A stretch of 64,000 nt of DNA from Alicyclobacillus pomorum DSM 14955 (GTDB lineage Bacteria > Bacillota > Bacilli > Alicyclobacillales > Alicyclobacillaceae), in the NCBI RefSeq assembly GCF_000472905.1, contig NZ_AXAR01000003.1, positions 168,787 through 232,786 on the forward strand, read 5' to 3'. Each line of letters opens with the position of its first letter. Positions within the stretch are counted from its first letter, which is position 1. Below the pieces are notes generated by a model that did no database searches, was not told the DNA's origin, and worked only from the letters and a program-made list of their open reading frames with translations. A program made the position numbers and the translations under genes. This document shows positions 1 through 8,469 of the stretch, one piece after another.

Positions 1-582
1 CTGATTAGTAATGTGGTCTTCTTAGTGGTCTTTCCGCTCGTCTTCTTTGCTGCGCTGCTGGACATTGTGAGCGCATTGTCTCCGCGATACCAGTTGACGA
101 GGCTGGCAGGGTTGTTGCGTACCGGGGGTATCGCCGTGCTCGGGTTGTCGCTGACTGCGTTCATCGGCATTACCTCCGTCCAGGGGCTTGGTAAAGGAAT
201 TGCAGATGGCGTGGCGATGCGAGTCGCGAAGTTTTCCGCAAAAACACTGGTTCCGGTCATCGGTAGTGCGCTGTCGGACGCTGCAGAAACGGTTGTCAGT
301 GCGTCCTTGTTGGTCAAAAACGCAGTCGGGATTGCTGGTTTGGTGATTATCGCCTGCATCGCGCTGTTCCCGGCGTTAAAGATTCTCGCATTGTCGTTCA
401 TCTACAGTGGAAGCGCTGCGCTGATGCAACCATTGGGAGAGACGCCCATGGTGAACTGCCTCGGTGCCCTCAGTAAAAGCCTTGTCTTGGTATTTGCGAG
501 CGTGGCCGCTGTGGCCCTGATGTTCTTTATGGCCATCTGTATCTTGTTGGCTTCCGCCAACCTTGCGGTGGTGATGGCATGA
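1..582 (+). CDS. spoIIIAE: Stage III sporulation protein AE, C-terminal part (cut by window start)
   Basis: Membrane component of the SpoIIIA-SpoIIQ channel that links mother cell and forespore during engulfment. The frame is open from base 1, so only the C-terminal 193 residues are present; the full protein is about 400 residues. The visible part is strongly hydrophobic, with several membrane segments alternating with an amphipathic stretch rich in Gly, Ala and Val. Identification rests on this character and on the three genes that follow (spoIIIAF, AG, AH) in the standard operon order. The stop overlaps the spoIIIAF start (ATGA), which implies translational coupling. The operon is normally driven by sigma-E from a promoter outside this window. 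Confidence 0.9.
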   Translation: MISNVVFLVVFPLVFFAALLDIVSALSPRYQLTRLAGLLRTGGIAVLGLSLTAFIGITSVQGLGKGIADGVAMRVAKFSAKTLVPVIGSALSDAAETVVSASLLVKNAVGIAGLVIIACIALFPALKILALSFIYSGSAALMQPLGETPMVNCLGALSKSLVLVFASVAAVALMFFMAICILLASANLAVVMA

Positions 583-1097
583 CGGCCCTCGGCGAATGGT
601 TGAAACAAATCGTTCTCGTCGTGCTCCTGGCCGTGTTTGCGGATCTGCTGTTGCCGACCAAGGCCACGCAAAAGTACGTGCGAACCGTCATGGGGCTGGC
701 CATTATCGCAGCCATTTTGCAGCCCATCATCCCGTTGTTTCAACGAAACTGGGCCGACCGCGTAGCACAGTTCGCAACGGATGAGGTGTTCTCCAACCAG
801 AGTCTCGACATCGCTCCTGCTGTTCCGAATGTAGACTCACTCAAGCAGGTTCTGAAGTCACAACAAGACGCGGAGGCCGCCAACATTCTTGGCCAACAAC
901 TGAAACAACAGTTGGCCAGTCAGTTTCAGTGTGTACCGAACAGCGTGGAGATTTCTGGGGTACAGGGTGGAACAGATCAGTTGCAGGTGCGAGTGGTTGT
1001 CGCCGTCAGCGACATGCCGAAGGCCGGCCACATCCAGGCCTGGATTGCGAAGGAGCTTGACATTTCTTCAGAACAGGTGCATGTGGTGACATCCTAA
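579..1097 (+). CDS. spoIIIAF: Stage III sporulation protein AF
   Basis: 172 residues, usual for SpoIIIAF. Two N-terminal membrane segments (about residues 8-25 and 35-53) are followed by a soluble domain that ends with a ferredoxin-like ring-building fold (beta-alpha-beta; the segment from about residue 105 contains VEISGVQ and LQVRVVV). It is a membrane component of the mother cell-forespore channel. The ATG overlaps the spoIIIAE stop by four bases. Function is inferred from family and operon position. Confidence 0.9.
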   Translation: MTALGEWLKQIVLVVLLAVFADLLLPTKATQKYVRTVMGLAIIAAILQPIIPLFQRNWADRVAQFATDEVFSNQSLDIAPAVPNVDSLKQVLKSQQDAEAANILGQQLKQQLASQFQCVPNSVEISGVQGGTDQLQVRVVVAVSDMPKAGHIQAWIAKELDISSEQVHVVTS

Positions 1098-1112
1098 TGG
1101 AGGGGATTGGCT

Positions 1113-1694
1113 ATGGATTGGAAGCCGCTTTTGCAAAACAAGTGGCTGTTGGTGCTGGCGCTGCTTGGCATCGTTTGTCTCGTTCTGGGGTCGGTGTGGA
1201 AGCCGCACGGCGCCCTCTCGACGATGGCAACCACTGCGGGGAATACGGTTGGTAGCGCAACGAGCGGAACGTCGAATGAGACGCAAATCAGCACGACGGA
1301 TAACACCACCATCGCTGCCTACGAATCGATGTTCGACAAAAAGCTTGAAAACATGTTGAGCCAGATTTCCGGTATCAGCCAAGTGTCGGTGATGGTCACA
1401 TTTGATACGACGAGCAATGCAAAGCTTGCAACCAATACGAGAGAGACAAAACAGTCGCAAAGTTCGGGGTCTTCCACGACCACGGACAACGAGATTTTCA
1501 CGACGACGAATCCGGATGGTAGCCGCAGTCCTTACGTGCAAGAAACGTTGATGCCACAGGTTCGCGGCGTACTTGTGGTGGTGGATGCGGCAGATTTTTT
1601 TGTAGCAAAATCAGAAATCGTTGACGCGATTACGAATGTGTTGGACGTGCCTGCATATAAAATTAGCGTAGAGCCTAAAAAGAGCAACTCGTAG
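1113..1694 (+). CDS. spoIIIAG: Stage III sporulation protein AG
   Basis: 193 residues. One N-terminal membrane segment (about residues 10-27), a Ser/Thr-rich linker, then a C-terminal ring-building domain with the family pattern SQISGISQVSVMVTFDT and GVLVVVDAADF. SpoIIIAG forms a large ring in the mother-cell membrane of the SpoIIIA-Q channel. I chose the ATG at 1113, seven bases after a TGGAGGGG ribosome site, rather than the TTG at 1107. The central linker is rich in Ser, Thr and Asn, as is usual in this protein. Confidence 0.9.
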   Translation: MDWKPLLQNKWLLVLALLGIVCLVLGSVWKPHGALSTMATTAGNTVGSATSGTSNETQISTTDNTTIAAYESMFDKKLENMLSQISGISQVSVMVTFDTTSNAKLATNTRETKQSQSSGSSTTTDNEIFTTTNPDGSRSPYVQETLMPQVRGVLVVVDAADFFVAKSEIVDAITNVLDVPAYKISVEPKKSNS

Positions 1695-1715
1695 AAGATT
1701 GGGAGGAATGTACAA

Positions 1716-2327
1716 GTGGTTAAGAGACAAACCGTGTGGCTGTCGACGATGATGGTGCTGTCCCTGATGCTCATCGGTTACTACACGATGAACAATGAAT
1801 CGAGCACAACGGGCAGTGCGGGTGGGACGAGTGATACCTCGCCGACGAGCGTGACAACGACGACAACCCCAGACACAAGCGGCGATGGTAGCACCAAGTC
1901 CACGTCAAGTCAGACGAAGACCCCGGCGACAACATCGAGCGCGCAAAACAACAGCGGTTCACCAACAAATTCCACAGACTGGTACGTCAGCACACAGACG
2001 CAGTTGGAACAGCAAATTACGCAGAAAATGGATAACTACGAAAAGATCATTACCAACGACAACGCGACGCCGGATCAAATCAGTCAGGCTCAGCAACAAC
2101 TGAATCGCTTGACCAGCCTCGAGGGCGGCATCGAGAACGCGCATGACGCGATTGTCGGCAAGGGATACAAAGATTGCGTGATTATGCCGAACAGCGACTA
2201 CACTCAGTTTACCGTGTACGTCAAAACAGACAAACTTTCAGCCGACCAGGCCGTTCAGCTGATGCAGTTGGTCAGTCAACAGTTGAACGTCTCGGCCGTG
2301 AACATCAAGGTCGGCGCGAAAGCATAA
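1716..2327 (+). CDS. spoIIIAH: Stage III sporulation protein AH
   Basis: 203 residues, GTG start behind GGGAGG. A single N-terminal membrane segment (about residues 7-24) is followed by a long Thr/Ser/Gly-rich linker (about 25-85) and a YscJ/FliF-like ring-building domain. SpoIIIAH binds forespore SpoIIQ through this domain to form the intercellular channel. The unusually Thr- and Ser-rich linker is compositionally distinct from the rest of the protein. This is the last gene of the spoIIIA operon; a GC-rich hairpin follows at 2343-2376. Confidence 0.92.
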   Translation: MVKRQTVWLSTMMVLSLMLIGYYTMNNESSTTGSAGGTSDTSPTSVTTTTTPDTSGDGSTKSTSSQTKTPATTSSAQNNSGSPTNSTDWYVSTQTQLEQQITQKMDNYEKIITNDNATPDQISQAQQQLNRLTSLEGGIENAHDAIVGKGYKDCVIMPNSDYTQFTVYVKTDKLSADQAVQLMQLVSQQLNVSAVNIKVGAKA

Positions 2328-2342
2328 CGGCACACGGAAGAA

Positions 2343-2376
2343 GAAGCGCCCCGTCTAGGCTGTTTGGCGGGGCGCT
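2343..2376 (+). terminator. Hairpin after spoIIIAH
   Basis: Ten-base perfect inverted repeat AAGCGCCCCG / CGGGGCGCTT with a 14-base loop, 15 bases after the spoIIIAH stop. No strong T-run follows (GGCTTCTC), so termination efficiency is uncertain. It sits where the sporulation operon ends and the fatty-acid genes begin. Confidence 0.55.
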
Positions 2377-2487
2377 TGGCTTCTCGGCCGAGCCCAGAGG
2401 CGGGACCATGGCTTCACGTGCAACGTCAATTTTCACTGTGCTATACTAGGACAAGTGGATTTTGACGCATCTCATGAGGAGTGAACG

Positions 2488-3000
2488 TTGCACGTGCTAA
2501 AGATTGGTGAAATTCGCGAACTCATTCGTTTGCTAGACGAAACGTCGTTGTCTGAGTTGAAACTGGAAACGGATGATATGAAATTGCTCTTGAAGAAGGC
2601 TGACGCGGCACCGGTATCGGTTCCTGCAGCTCCAGTACCGGTTGCGACAGCGCCTGTGCCGCAACCCGTCGTGGTACAGACGCCGGCCGCTGCACCAACG
2701 CCTGCACCATCCGCGCCGGCAGCAGACGCTGCGAGTGCCGCCGATGTCGTCGAGGAGAACGTACATATCATCACGTCTCCGATGGTCGGAACCTTCTACC
2801 GGGCGCCCTCTCCCGACGCAGCACCGTTCGTGGAGCGCGGCGCGAAGGTGGAGCCGAAGACGGTCGTTTGTATTGTGGAAGCGATGAAGCTCATGAATGA
2901 AATCGAGGCAGAAGTCACTGGCGAAGTCGTAGATATCCTGGCTGAGAACGGCCAACTCGTCGAATATGGGCAGCCGCTCTTCAAAATTAAACTTTCGTAA
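2488..3000 (+). CDS. accB: Acetyl-CoA carboxylase biotin carboxyl carrier protein
   Basis: 170 residues; carries the biotin that shuttles CO2 from biotin carboxylase to the carboxyltransferase in the first step of fatty acid synthesis. The C-terminal biotinyl domain shows the attachment motif EAMKLMNE with the modified Lys at residue 134. An N-terminal helix pair (1-38) is followed by a Pro/Ala/Val-rich linker (about 40-85). Start is TTG with GAGGAG upstream. A possible -10 (TATACT, 2442-2447) lies upstream but I see no good -35. accC follows 11 bases downstream, so the two are co-transcribed. Confidence 0.95.
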   Translation: MHVLKIGEIRELIRLLDETSLSELKLETDDMKLLLKKADAAPVSVPAAPVPVATAPVPQPVVVQTPAAAPTPAPSAPAADAASAADVVEENVHIITSPMVGTFYRAPSPDAAPFVERGAKVEPKTVVCIVEAMKLMNEIEAEVTGEVVDILAENGQLVEYGQPLFKIKLS

Positions 3001-3011
3001 GGAGACCGACC

Positions 3012-4355
3012 ATGTTTCAACGTGTATTAGTTGCAAATCGCGGTGAAATTGCAGTGCGGGTCATCCGTGCATGCCGCGAGCTGGGTATCGAAACCGTGGC
3101 GGTATATTCAGAAGCGGACAAGAATGCCCTGCATGTACAGCTCGCCGACGAAGCGTACTGCATCGGGCCAACACCGAGCAAACAGAGTTACCTCCATATT
3201 CCTAGTATTATGTCTGTCGCCACGTTGACGGGTGTCGATGCCATTCATCCAGGCTACGGGTTTTTGGCGGAAAACAGCGATTTCGCGGAAGTCTGTGAGG
3301 CGTGCGGAATCACCTTCATCGGGCCGAGCCCGGAAGCGATTGTGACTATGGGCGACAAAGCCGTGGCGAAAGATACCATGAAAAAGGCAGGGGTTCCAAC
3401 CGTTCCAGGTAGCGACGGATTGATTGCAGACGCCGACGAAGCAGTGGCCGTTGCGGAACAGATTGGGTTCCCCGTGATTATTAAGGCGACCGCTGGTGGC
3501 GGCGGTAAGGGGATTCGTGTCGTGCATGATCCAGACGCACTTCGGCAAGCGGTTACAACCGCGCAGCGCGAAGCGGAGACCGCTTTCGGCAACGCAGGCG
3601 TATACTTGGAAAAGTACATCGAGCGTATGCGTCACGTGGAAATCCAAGTATTGGCGGATCGGCACGGGAATGTCATCCATTTGGGTGAACGGGATTGTTC
3701 CGTTCAACGTCGCTTGCAGAAACTGGTCGAGGAATCGCCGTGTCCGGTGCTCCCGGAAGAAACCCGCCGAGCGATGGGAGAAGCTGCCGTTGCTGCCGCG
3801 AGAGCGGTCAATTACGTGGGTGCTGGCACCATCGAGTTCATCTACGCGCCGGATGGGCAGTTCTACTTCATGGAGATGAATACGCGGATTCAAGTAGAAC
3901 ACCCGGTCACGGAGTGGGTCACGAGCGTCGACTTGGTCCGCGAACAGATTCTGGCGGCCGCAGGTGAACCGCTGTCTGTTACGCAAGAGGATATCGAATT
4001 GCGCGGGCATGCCATCGAGTGTCGCATCAACGCCGAGGATCCAGAGCGCAATTTCATGCCGTCTCCCGGCACCATTACAGAATACTTGCCGCCAGGGGGC
4101 ATCGGTGTGCGCGTCGATAGCGCCGCGTATCCTGGATATACTGTTCCGCCGCACTACGATTCGATGATTGCGAAGCTGATTGTCTGGGCGCCGACCCGCG
4201 AGCAGGCAATTGACCGAATGCTGCGGGCGTTGACGGAGTTTCGGATTGAAGGTGTAAAAACCACAATTCCGTTCCACATCAAGTTGCTCAACCACGAAAA
4301 ATTCCGGGCTGGTGACGTCAGCACGCGGTTCCTGGAAGAATACAAGGTGATGTAA
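3012..4355 (+). CDS. accC: Acetyl-CoA carboxylase biotin carboxylase subunit
   Basis: 447 residues, typical of the family. It carboxylates biotin on AccB using ATP and bicarbonate. Visible motifs are the N-terminal [19 protein letters not shown], the ATP-grasp glycine loop [12 protein letters not shown], the substrate segment [18 protein letters not shown], and [16 protein letters not shown], which holds the metal-binding Glu and catalytic Arg. It may also serve the propionyl-CoA carboxylase beta subunit encoded at 47332-48876, because no separate alpha subunit lies in this window (inference). Confidence 0.96.
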   Translation: MFQRVLVANRGEIAVRVIRACRELGIETVAVYSEADKNALHVQLADEAYCIGPTPSKQSYLHIPSIMSVATLTGVDAIHPGYGFLAENSDFAEVCEACGITFIGPSPEAIVTMGDKAVAKDTMKKAGVPTVPGSDGLIADADEAVAVAEQIGFPVIIKATAGGGGKGIRVVHDPDALRQAVTTAQREAETAFGNAGVYLEKYIERMRHVEIQVLADRHGNVIHLGERDCSVQRRLQKLVEESPCPVLPEETRRAMGEAAVAAARAVNYVGAGTIEFIYAPDGQFYFMEMNTRIQVEHPVTEWVTSVDLVREQILAAAGEPLSVTQEDIELRGHAIECRINAEDPERNFMPSPGTITEYLPPGGIGVRVDSAAYPGYTVPPHYDSMIAKLIVWAPTREQAIDRMLRALTEFRIEGVKTTIPFHIKLLNHEKFRAGDVSTRFLEEYKVM

Positions 4356-4388
4356 TGGTCGGAATCCACGAGACAGGAGGGTCTTGTC

Positions 4389-4796
4389 ATGCAAGACATG
4401 GAGTACCAATCCAATGATTTAGGGAAGATTCAAATTGCCGACGAGGTAATTCAGGTGATTGCCGGGCTGGCCGCCAGCGAAGTGGAAGGCGTCGTCGAGA
4501 TGAGCGGTGGCGGGTTCACGGATAACTTGCTCGGGCGGAAGAATCTGTCGAAGGGCGTGAAAGTGTCGTTCGGCGATGAAGACAAGACGTGTATCATCGA
4601 CCTGTCTGTCGTGCTGGATTTCGGAATCAACATTCCTGACGTATCGATGCAGATTCAGGAACATGTCAAGCAGGCGGTGGAAAGCATGACAGGGCTCGAT
4701 GTGGTACAGGTGAATGTCCACGTGTCCGCGATTGCGTTGTACACTGACAAGCAGAAGGAGACAGTCGAAGTCGCCGTTGAGAAGCGCCCGCGCTAA
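4389..4796 (+). CDS. Asp23/Gls24 family protein (YqhY-like)
   Basis: 135 residues of the Asp23/Gls24 envelope-stress family, with the typical segments VIAGLAASEVEGVVEMSGG and VNVHVSAI. In B. subtilis the equivalent yqhY also follows accC and has been linked to control of acetyl-CoA carboxylase. Here two more members of the Asp23 cell-envelope module follow (4880-5428 and 5432-5665), so the gene combines the yqhY position with the staphylococcal asp23-amaP arrangement. Start ATG 4389 follows AGGAGG closely; ATG 4398 is an alternative. Confidence 0.88.
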   Translation: MQDMEYQSNDLGKIQIADEVIQVIAGLAASEVEGVVEMSGGGFTDNLLGRKNLSKGVKVSFGDEDKTCIIDLSVVLDFGINIPDVSMQIQEHVKQAVESMTGLDVVQVNVHVSAIALYTDKQKETVEVAVEKRPR

Positions 4797-4879
4797 CTGG
4801 CGCTGATGCGCCCGCAGAGGCGGCCCCGGTGTTGCGGGGCCGCCGGGCGCACACGGCAGGACGCCACAGGAGGGGTACC

Positions 4880-5428
4880 GTGAGTATTCTGGATCGAACA
4901 CTTCTTATTATTCTGGCACTTGGCAGTCTCGTTGCGTCCGTGTTTGCGTTTCTGCTGGGCATTGGTGTGTTTGACGACAATTCGGTGTCCGCGGTACTGC
5001 CATTCTCCACGTACCCTTACAACGTGTACACCATTGTGATTGCCATCGTCTTTGCACTGGTTGCGCTACGATTCGTGTTCTACAGGTGGAACAGTCCGGA
5101 CCCGGAATACGTGGTGCTGCAGGGCGACCACGGCCAGATCCGCATTTCCTTTGAGACCATTAAGCAGCTGGCAAACCGGACAGGGCGCTCCATCCGCGGA
5201 GTTCAGGAGTTTGACACGCGCGTTCGGAATGGACAAGCGGGCATTTGGCTCTCTGTCCGAGTCAAAGCGCTTCCAGACTTGGATTTGTCTCGGGTGAGTG
5301 CGGAAATTCAGACAGCCGTGAAGGAATATGTCGAGCATACCACAGGGATCAATGTCGAAAAAGTGATTGTGAACATTGCTGAACTGGCTGGCAGTCCAGC
5401 GAAAAGTGCGAAGACGTGGGTGGAATAG
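4880..5428 (+). CDS. amaP: Alkaline shock response membrane anchor protein (AmaP-like)
   Basis: 182 residues. Two N-terminal membrane segments (about residues 5-26 and 47-68) are followed by a cytoplasmic Asp23-like domain. In staphylococci AmaP anchors Asp23 to the membrane. I chose the GTG at 4880 because AGGAGGGG lies just upstream; the longer frame begins inside a GC-rich repeat. The intergenic stretch at 4800-4860 holds a GC-rich inverted repeat (GCGCCC/GGGCGC-like). It lies between the Asp23 protein and a DUF2273 protein. Confidence 0.82.
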   Translation: MSILDRTLLIILALGSLVASVFAFLLGIGVFDDNSVSAVLPFSTYPYNVYTIVIAIVFALVALRFVFYRWNSPDPEYVVLQGDHGQIRISFETIKQLANRTGRSIRGVQEFDTRVRNGQAGIWLSVRVKALPDLDLSRVSAEIQTAVKEYVEHTTGINVEKVIVNIAELAGSPAKSAKTWVE

Positions 5429-5431
5429 ACG

Positions 5432-5665
5432 ATGAATCGGATACGTCATTGGACGCTTGTGATCCTCAACCTGAAGCGGCGGTGGCTTGGGCTCATTATC
5501 GGGTGTTTGCTGTGGTTGGCCTGGATGTTATTCGGAGTCTGGGCAACTGTGGTGCTCGTCGTATTCGCTTCGGTCGGGTTTTTCGTCGGACGTATTCTCG
5601 AAGAGCATCAATCTTGGAAGGACGTCGTGGATAAACTACTGGCGGAACGTTTTACGGATTCGTGA
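5432..5665 (+). CDS. DUF2273 small membrane protein
   Basis: 77 residues with two hydrophobic segments (about 19-36 and 39-55) separated by a very short turn, then a charged tail EEHQSWKDVVDKLLAERF. It matches the small membrane protein that accompanies asp23 and amaP in Gram-positive bacteria. It starts three bases after the amaP stop, so the pair is probably coupled. Molecular function is unknown. Confidence 0.8.
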   Translation: MNRIRHWTLVILNLKRRWLGLIIGCLLWLAWMLFGVWATVVLVVFASVGFFVGRILEEHQSWKDVVDKLLAERFTDS

Positions 5666-5713
5666 CAGGTTTGGTTATACAGATAACGGAATGCAGCAGA
5701 ATGGAGTGAGAGC

Positions 5714-6130
5714 ATGCGGCGCAGGGAGTTACGACAAAAGGCACTCCAGTCGTTGTATCAGATTGACGTAGGCAAATCGGACGCGGACGCCGCCATCCGC
5801 CACGTGTTGGAGGAAGCAGAATCGATGTCCGACAAGGACGTTCAGTACGTTCAGAAGTTGGTACATGGAACTACTTCTCATCTGGCGGAATTGGACGAGT
5901 TGTTGGCCTCCTCCGTGCAGGGGTGGAAGCTCGACCGCATTGCGTCCGTGGATAGGAATGTGCTTCGGCTGGCTGTTTACGAATTGTTGTACGAGACGGA
6001 CGTGGATATCGCCACCATCGTCGACGAGGCGGTTGAACTGGCGAAGGCCTTCAGCACGGAGGAATCGGGTCGTTTCGTGAACGGCGTTTTGGCGAAGATC
6101 TTGCCGACTGTCAGACAAAACCGTCAGTGA
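5714..6130 (+). CDS. nusB: Transcription antitermination protein NusB
   Basis: 138 residues, typical for NusB. It binds boxA RNA with NusE/S10 and prevents premature termination of rRNA transcription. Motifs: N-terminal RRELRQKALQSLYQIDV, and the C-terminal block with DRNVLRLAVYELLYE, PTIVDEAVELAK-like and FVNGVLAKI. Its position between the accBC region and folD is the usual one in Bacilli. Confidence 0.95.
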   Translation: MRRRELRQKALQSLYQIDVGKSDADAAIRHVLEEAESMSDKDVQYVQKLVHGTTSHLAELDELLASSVQGWKLDRIASVDRNVLRLAVYELLYETDVDIATIVDEAVELAKAFSTEESGRFVNGVLAKILPTVRQNRQ

Positions 6131-6178
6131 AGGATGAATAGCTGGCTACGAATTCACGGTTGTAAAAGGGGAACAGGC

Positions 6179-7153
6179 ATGCGTTGTGTGCTAGGTATTG
6201 ATACGAGCAATTACACGACTTCCTTATGTGCCGTGGATTATGACAGCGGCACATTGGTGGCCGAAAGCCGCAAGTTGCTGCCTGTGCAATTGGGGGAAAG
6301 AGGGCTTCGTCAATCCGATGCGCTCTTTTTTCATGTGCAGCAGATTCCACTCGTGATGGATCAATTGATGGCACAGGTGGGAACGGGACGACAAGTGCAG
6401 TGGATGGGCGTGGGTGTCTCGGTGCGTCCCAGACCGAACGCATCGTCGTACATGCCTGTCTTCAGAGCCGGTCAAAGTTTTGCGGATGCGTTTGCGAGAG
6501 CCCTCTGCGTTCCGGTGGTACGGACGTCGCATCAAGAGGGACATGTGGCTGCGGCGCAGTATTTTCTCGAAGAGATGCCGAGTGACGTGACATTTCTTGC
6601 TGTACACCTGTCCGGCGGGACATCGGACGTCGTACTGGCCCGCCCCACTCGGTTCGGTTACTCCGTGCATCCGGTTGCCGAGGGGGCGGACCTACATGCG
6701 GGGCAGTTTGTCGACCGAGTGGGCGTCGCGTTAGGGTTGCCGTTTCCTGCTGGGCCGCACTTGGAAAAACTGGCCCGGGAATCGAAAAACAGTGAGTTCA
6801 GACTGGGCGTGCGGCTCGTGGAAAATCGCCTCAGTTTCTCCGGCCCGTGTTCGGCCGCTTTGCGCGCGCTTGAGCGCGGAGTCGCGCCGGCTGACGTGGC
6901 CTTGGCCGTACAGGCGTGTATCGCAAATGCCGTGGTGAAAGCCGTGACGAGCGCCCTCGACGCCTTTTCAGACGTGCGGCATTGCATGATTGCTGGCGGC
7001 GTCGCGTCGAATGCGTACATTCAGGAGCGCGTGACACATCGCCTGCGTGTACTTCGCCCGGACGTGTATGTCGGCTTTGCGCCGGCGCGTTTTTCTTCCG
7101 ATAACGCACTTGGCGTGGCTCGCATCGCACAGAAGTTTCTTCACCACGGATGA
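6179..7153 (+). CDS. TsaD/Kae1-like (ASKHA fold) protein, probable TsaD paralogue
   Basis: 324 residues of the Kae1/TsaD/YgjD family. N-terminal nucleotide loop VLGIDTSNYTTSLC, metal-binding motif SHQEGH (HxxxH) at about residues 118-123, and the C-terminal phosphate loop IAGGVASNAYI. It aligns over the whole family length. The position beside nusB/folD is not the usual tsaD locus, and its divergence from canonical TsaD (for example SHQEGH for HHLEGH) suggests a paralogue rather than the essential t6A synthase; the substrate is unknown. ATG 6179 has AAAAGGGG upstream; the frame could start earlier at 6134. Confidence 0.75.
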   Translation: MRCVLGIDTSNYTTSLCAVDYDSGTLVAESRKLLPVQLGERGLRQSDALFFHVQQIPLVMDQLMAQVGTGRQVQWMGVGVSVRPRPNASSYMPVFRAGQSFADAFARALCVPVVRTSHQEGHVAAAQYFLEEMPSDVTFLAVHLSGGTSDVVLARPTRFGYSVHPVAEGADLHAGQFVDRVGVALGLPFPAGPHLEKLARESKNSEFRLGVRLVENRLSFSGPCSAALRALERGVAPADVALAVQACIANAVVKAVTSALDAFSDVRHCMIAGGVASNAYIQERVTHRLRVLRPDVYVGFAPARFSSDNALGVARIAQKFLHHG

Positions 7154-7232
7154 TCCCGTGGCTGGTGTTGGATCTACTTCAATCGTCGGATGGCAGCACA
7201 AGCACACGACGTTCTGAACCTTCCGCACAGTA

Positions 7233-7261
7233 TTGGTAGGAATGGCATGATGGGTTATAAT
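7233..7261 (+). promoter_or_regulatory. Sigma-A-like promoter upstream of ferredoxin-NADP reductase
   Basis: TTGGTA at 7233-7238, a 17-base spacer, then a perfect TATAAT at 7256-7261. It lies about 70 bases before the GTG start of the reductase gene, leaving a short leader. Confidence 0.65.
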
Positions 7262-7331
7262 GAGCGGGTGAACAGGGGATGGACAGGAAGTGCACAGGTG
7301 CTCTTGAACCAGGACGAGGAGGGGACAACGG

Positions 7332-8342
7332 GTGACCGCCACGGAATTTTTGGACAACGGCCAACCAGTCTTTGACATTACCATCATTGGAGGCGGCCCG
7401 ACCGGGTTGTTTGCCGCATTTTACTGCGGCATGCGCGACGCAAGTTGCAAGATTATCGATAGTCTCCCGGAACTCGGTGGGCAACTTGCCGCACTGTATC
7501 CGGAAAAGTACATTTATGACGTGGGTGGATTTCCGAAAATCCGGGCAAAGCAGTTGGTAGAACAGCTGAAGGAACAAGCGTTTCAGTATCATCCAACGGT
7601 TCACTTGAACGAACGTGTGGAACAGCTGGTGCGCCGTGATGACGGCATCTTTGAATTGACCACGGACAAACAAACACACTATACGAAGGCAGTCATCATT
7701 TGTGGGGGCATCGGTGTTTTCACGCCGCGTCCATTGCCTGCGGAAGGTGTGGAGCCGTTCATCAACAACGGTATTTATTATTTCATAGACGACCTGGAGA
7801 AGTTTCGCGGTAAGCGGGCGTTGGTGATTGGTGGTGGAGACTCGGCCGTGGACTTCGCGCTAATGCTGGAAGAGGTGGCTGCTTCGGTGACGTTGATTCA
7901 CCGCCGAGACCAATTCCGCGCGCACGAAGAAAGTGTAAAGCAGTTACACGCCTCGACGGTTGACGTCAGAACGTTCATGGAACTTCTCTCAGTTCGCGGC
8001 GACGGCAAATTGGAGCAAGCGACACTGATCAACAGCAAGACAAAGGAGACCACCGACATTCCGGTCGACGTGATTATCAGTGGGCTCGGCTTTACGGCTT
8101 CCCTCGGACCAATTGCAAACTGGGGCTTGGAGATTGAGAACAATGAAATCGTGGTCAATACGCGGATGGAGACGAATATTCCGGGTGTCTACGCCGCAGG
8201 TGACATTGTCACGTATCCTGGCAAGGTCAAACTGATTGCCACGGGATTCGGCGAAGCACCGACAGCCGTGAACAACGCCAAGACGTTCATTGATCCCAAA
8301 GCGCGGTTGAGCCCTGGTCACAGCAGTAACCGGAAAGAGTAG
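7332..8342 (+). CDS. Ferredoxin--NADP(+) reductase (YumC-type, thioredoxin reductase-like)
   Basis: 336 residues, as in B. subtilis YumC. It transfers electrons between NADPH and ferredoxin or flavodoxin through FAD. Visible: FAD-binding [19 protein letters not shown](P)-binding [15 protein letters not shown] at about residue 160, and the C-terminal FAD motif [14 protein letters not shown]. It lacks the redox-active CxxC of true thioredoxin reductase, as expected for this subfamily. GTG start at 7332, preceded by GACGAGGAGGGG. It is transcribed from its own promoter and followed by a terminator. Confidence 0.92.
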   Translation: MTATEFLDNGQPVFDITIIGGGPTGLFAAFYCGMRDASCKIIDSLPELGGQLAALYPEKYIYDVGGFPKIRAKQLVEQLKEQAFQYHPTVHLNERVEQLVRRDDGIFELTTDKQTHYTKAVIICGGIGVFTPRPLPAEGVEPFINNGIYYFIDDLEKFRGKRALVIGGGDSAVDFALMLEEVAASVTLIHRRDQFRAHEESVKQLHASTVDVRTFMELLSVRGDGKLEQATLINSKTKETTDIPVDVIISGLGFTASLGPIANWGLEIENNEIVVNTRMETNIPGVYAAGDIVTYPGKVKLIATGFGEAPTAVNNAKTFIDPKARLSPGHSSNRKE

Positions 8343-8363
8343 ACACGAAGTCGGTGTTACGGA

Positions 8364-8393
8364 GTTCACACGGTGGTGTGGACTTCTTCTTTA
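8364..8393 (+). terminator. Rho-independent terminator after the reductase gene
   Basis: Nine-base stem AGTTCACAC / GTGTGGACT (one G-T pair) with the tetraloop GGTG, followed by TCTTCTTT. It ends the reductase transcript 20 bases after its stop. Confidence 0.7.
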
Positions 8394-8469
8394 TGGAAAT
8401 CATGGGCAGCCTGTCCCACCGCGTTTCAGTGCAGCCCTGGTGAGGCGAAGAATTGCGGAGGTGTACCTA

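Noticed and set aside
3108-4409. 433-residue open frame on the minus strand
   Set aside because: It is the shadow of accC on the other strand: no ribosome site, no recognisable domain, and codon use typical of an antisense frame.
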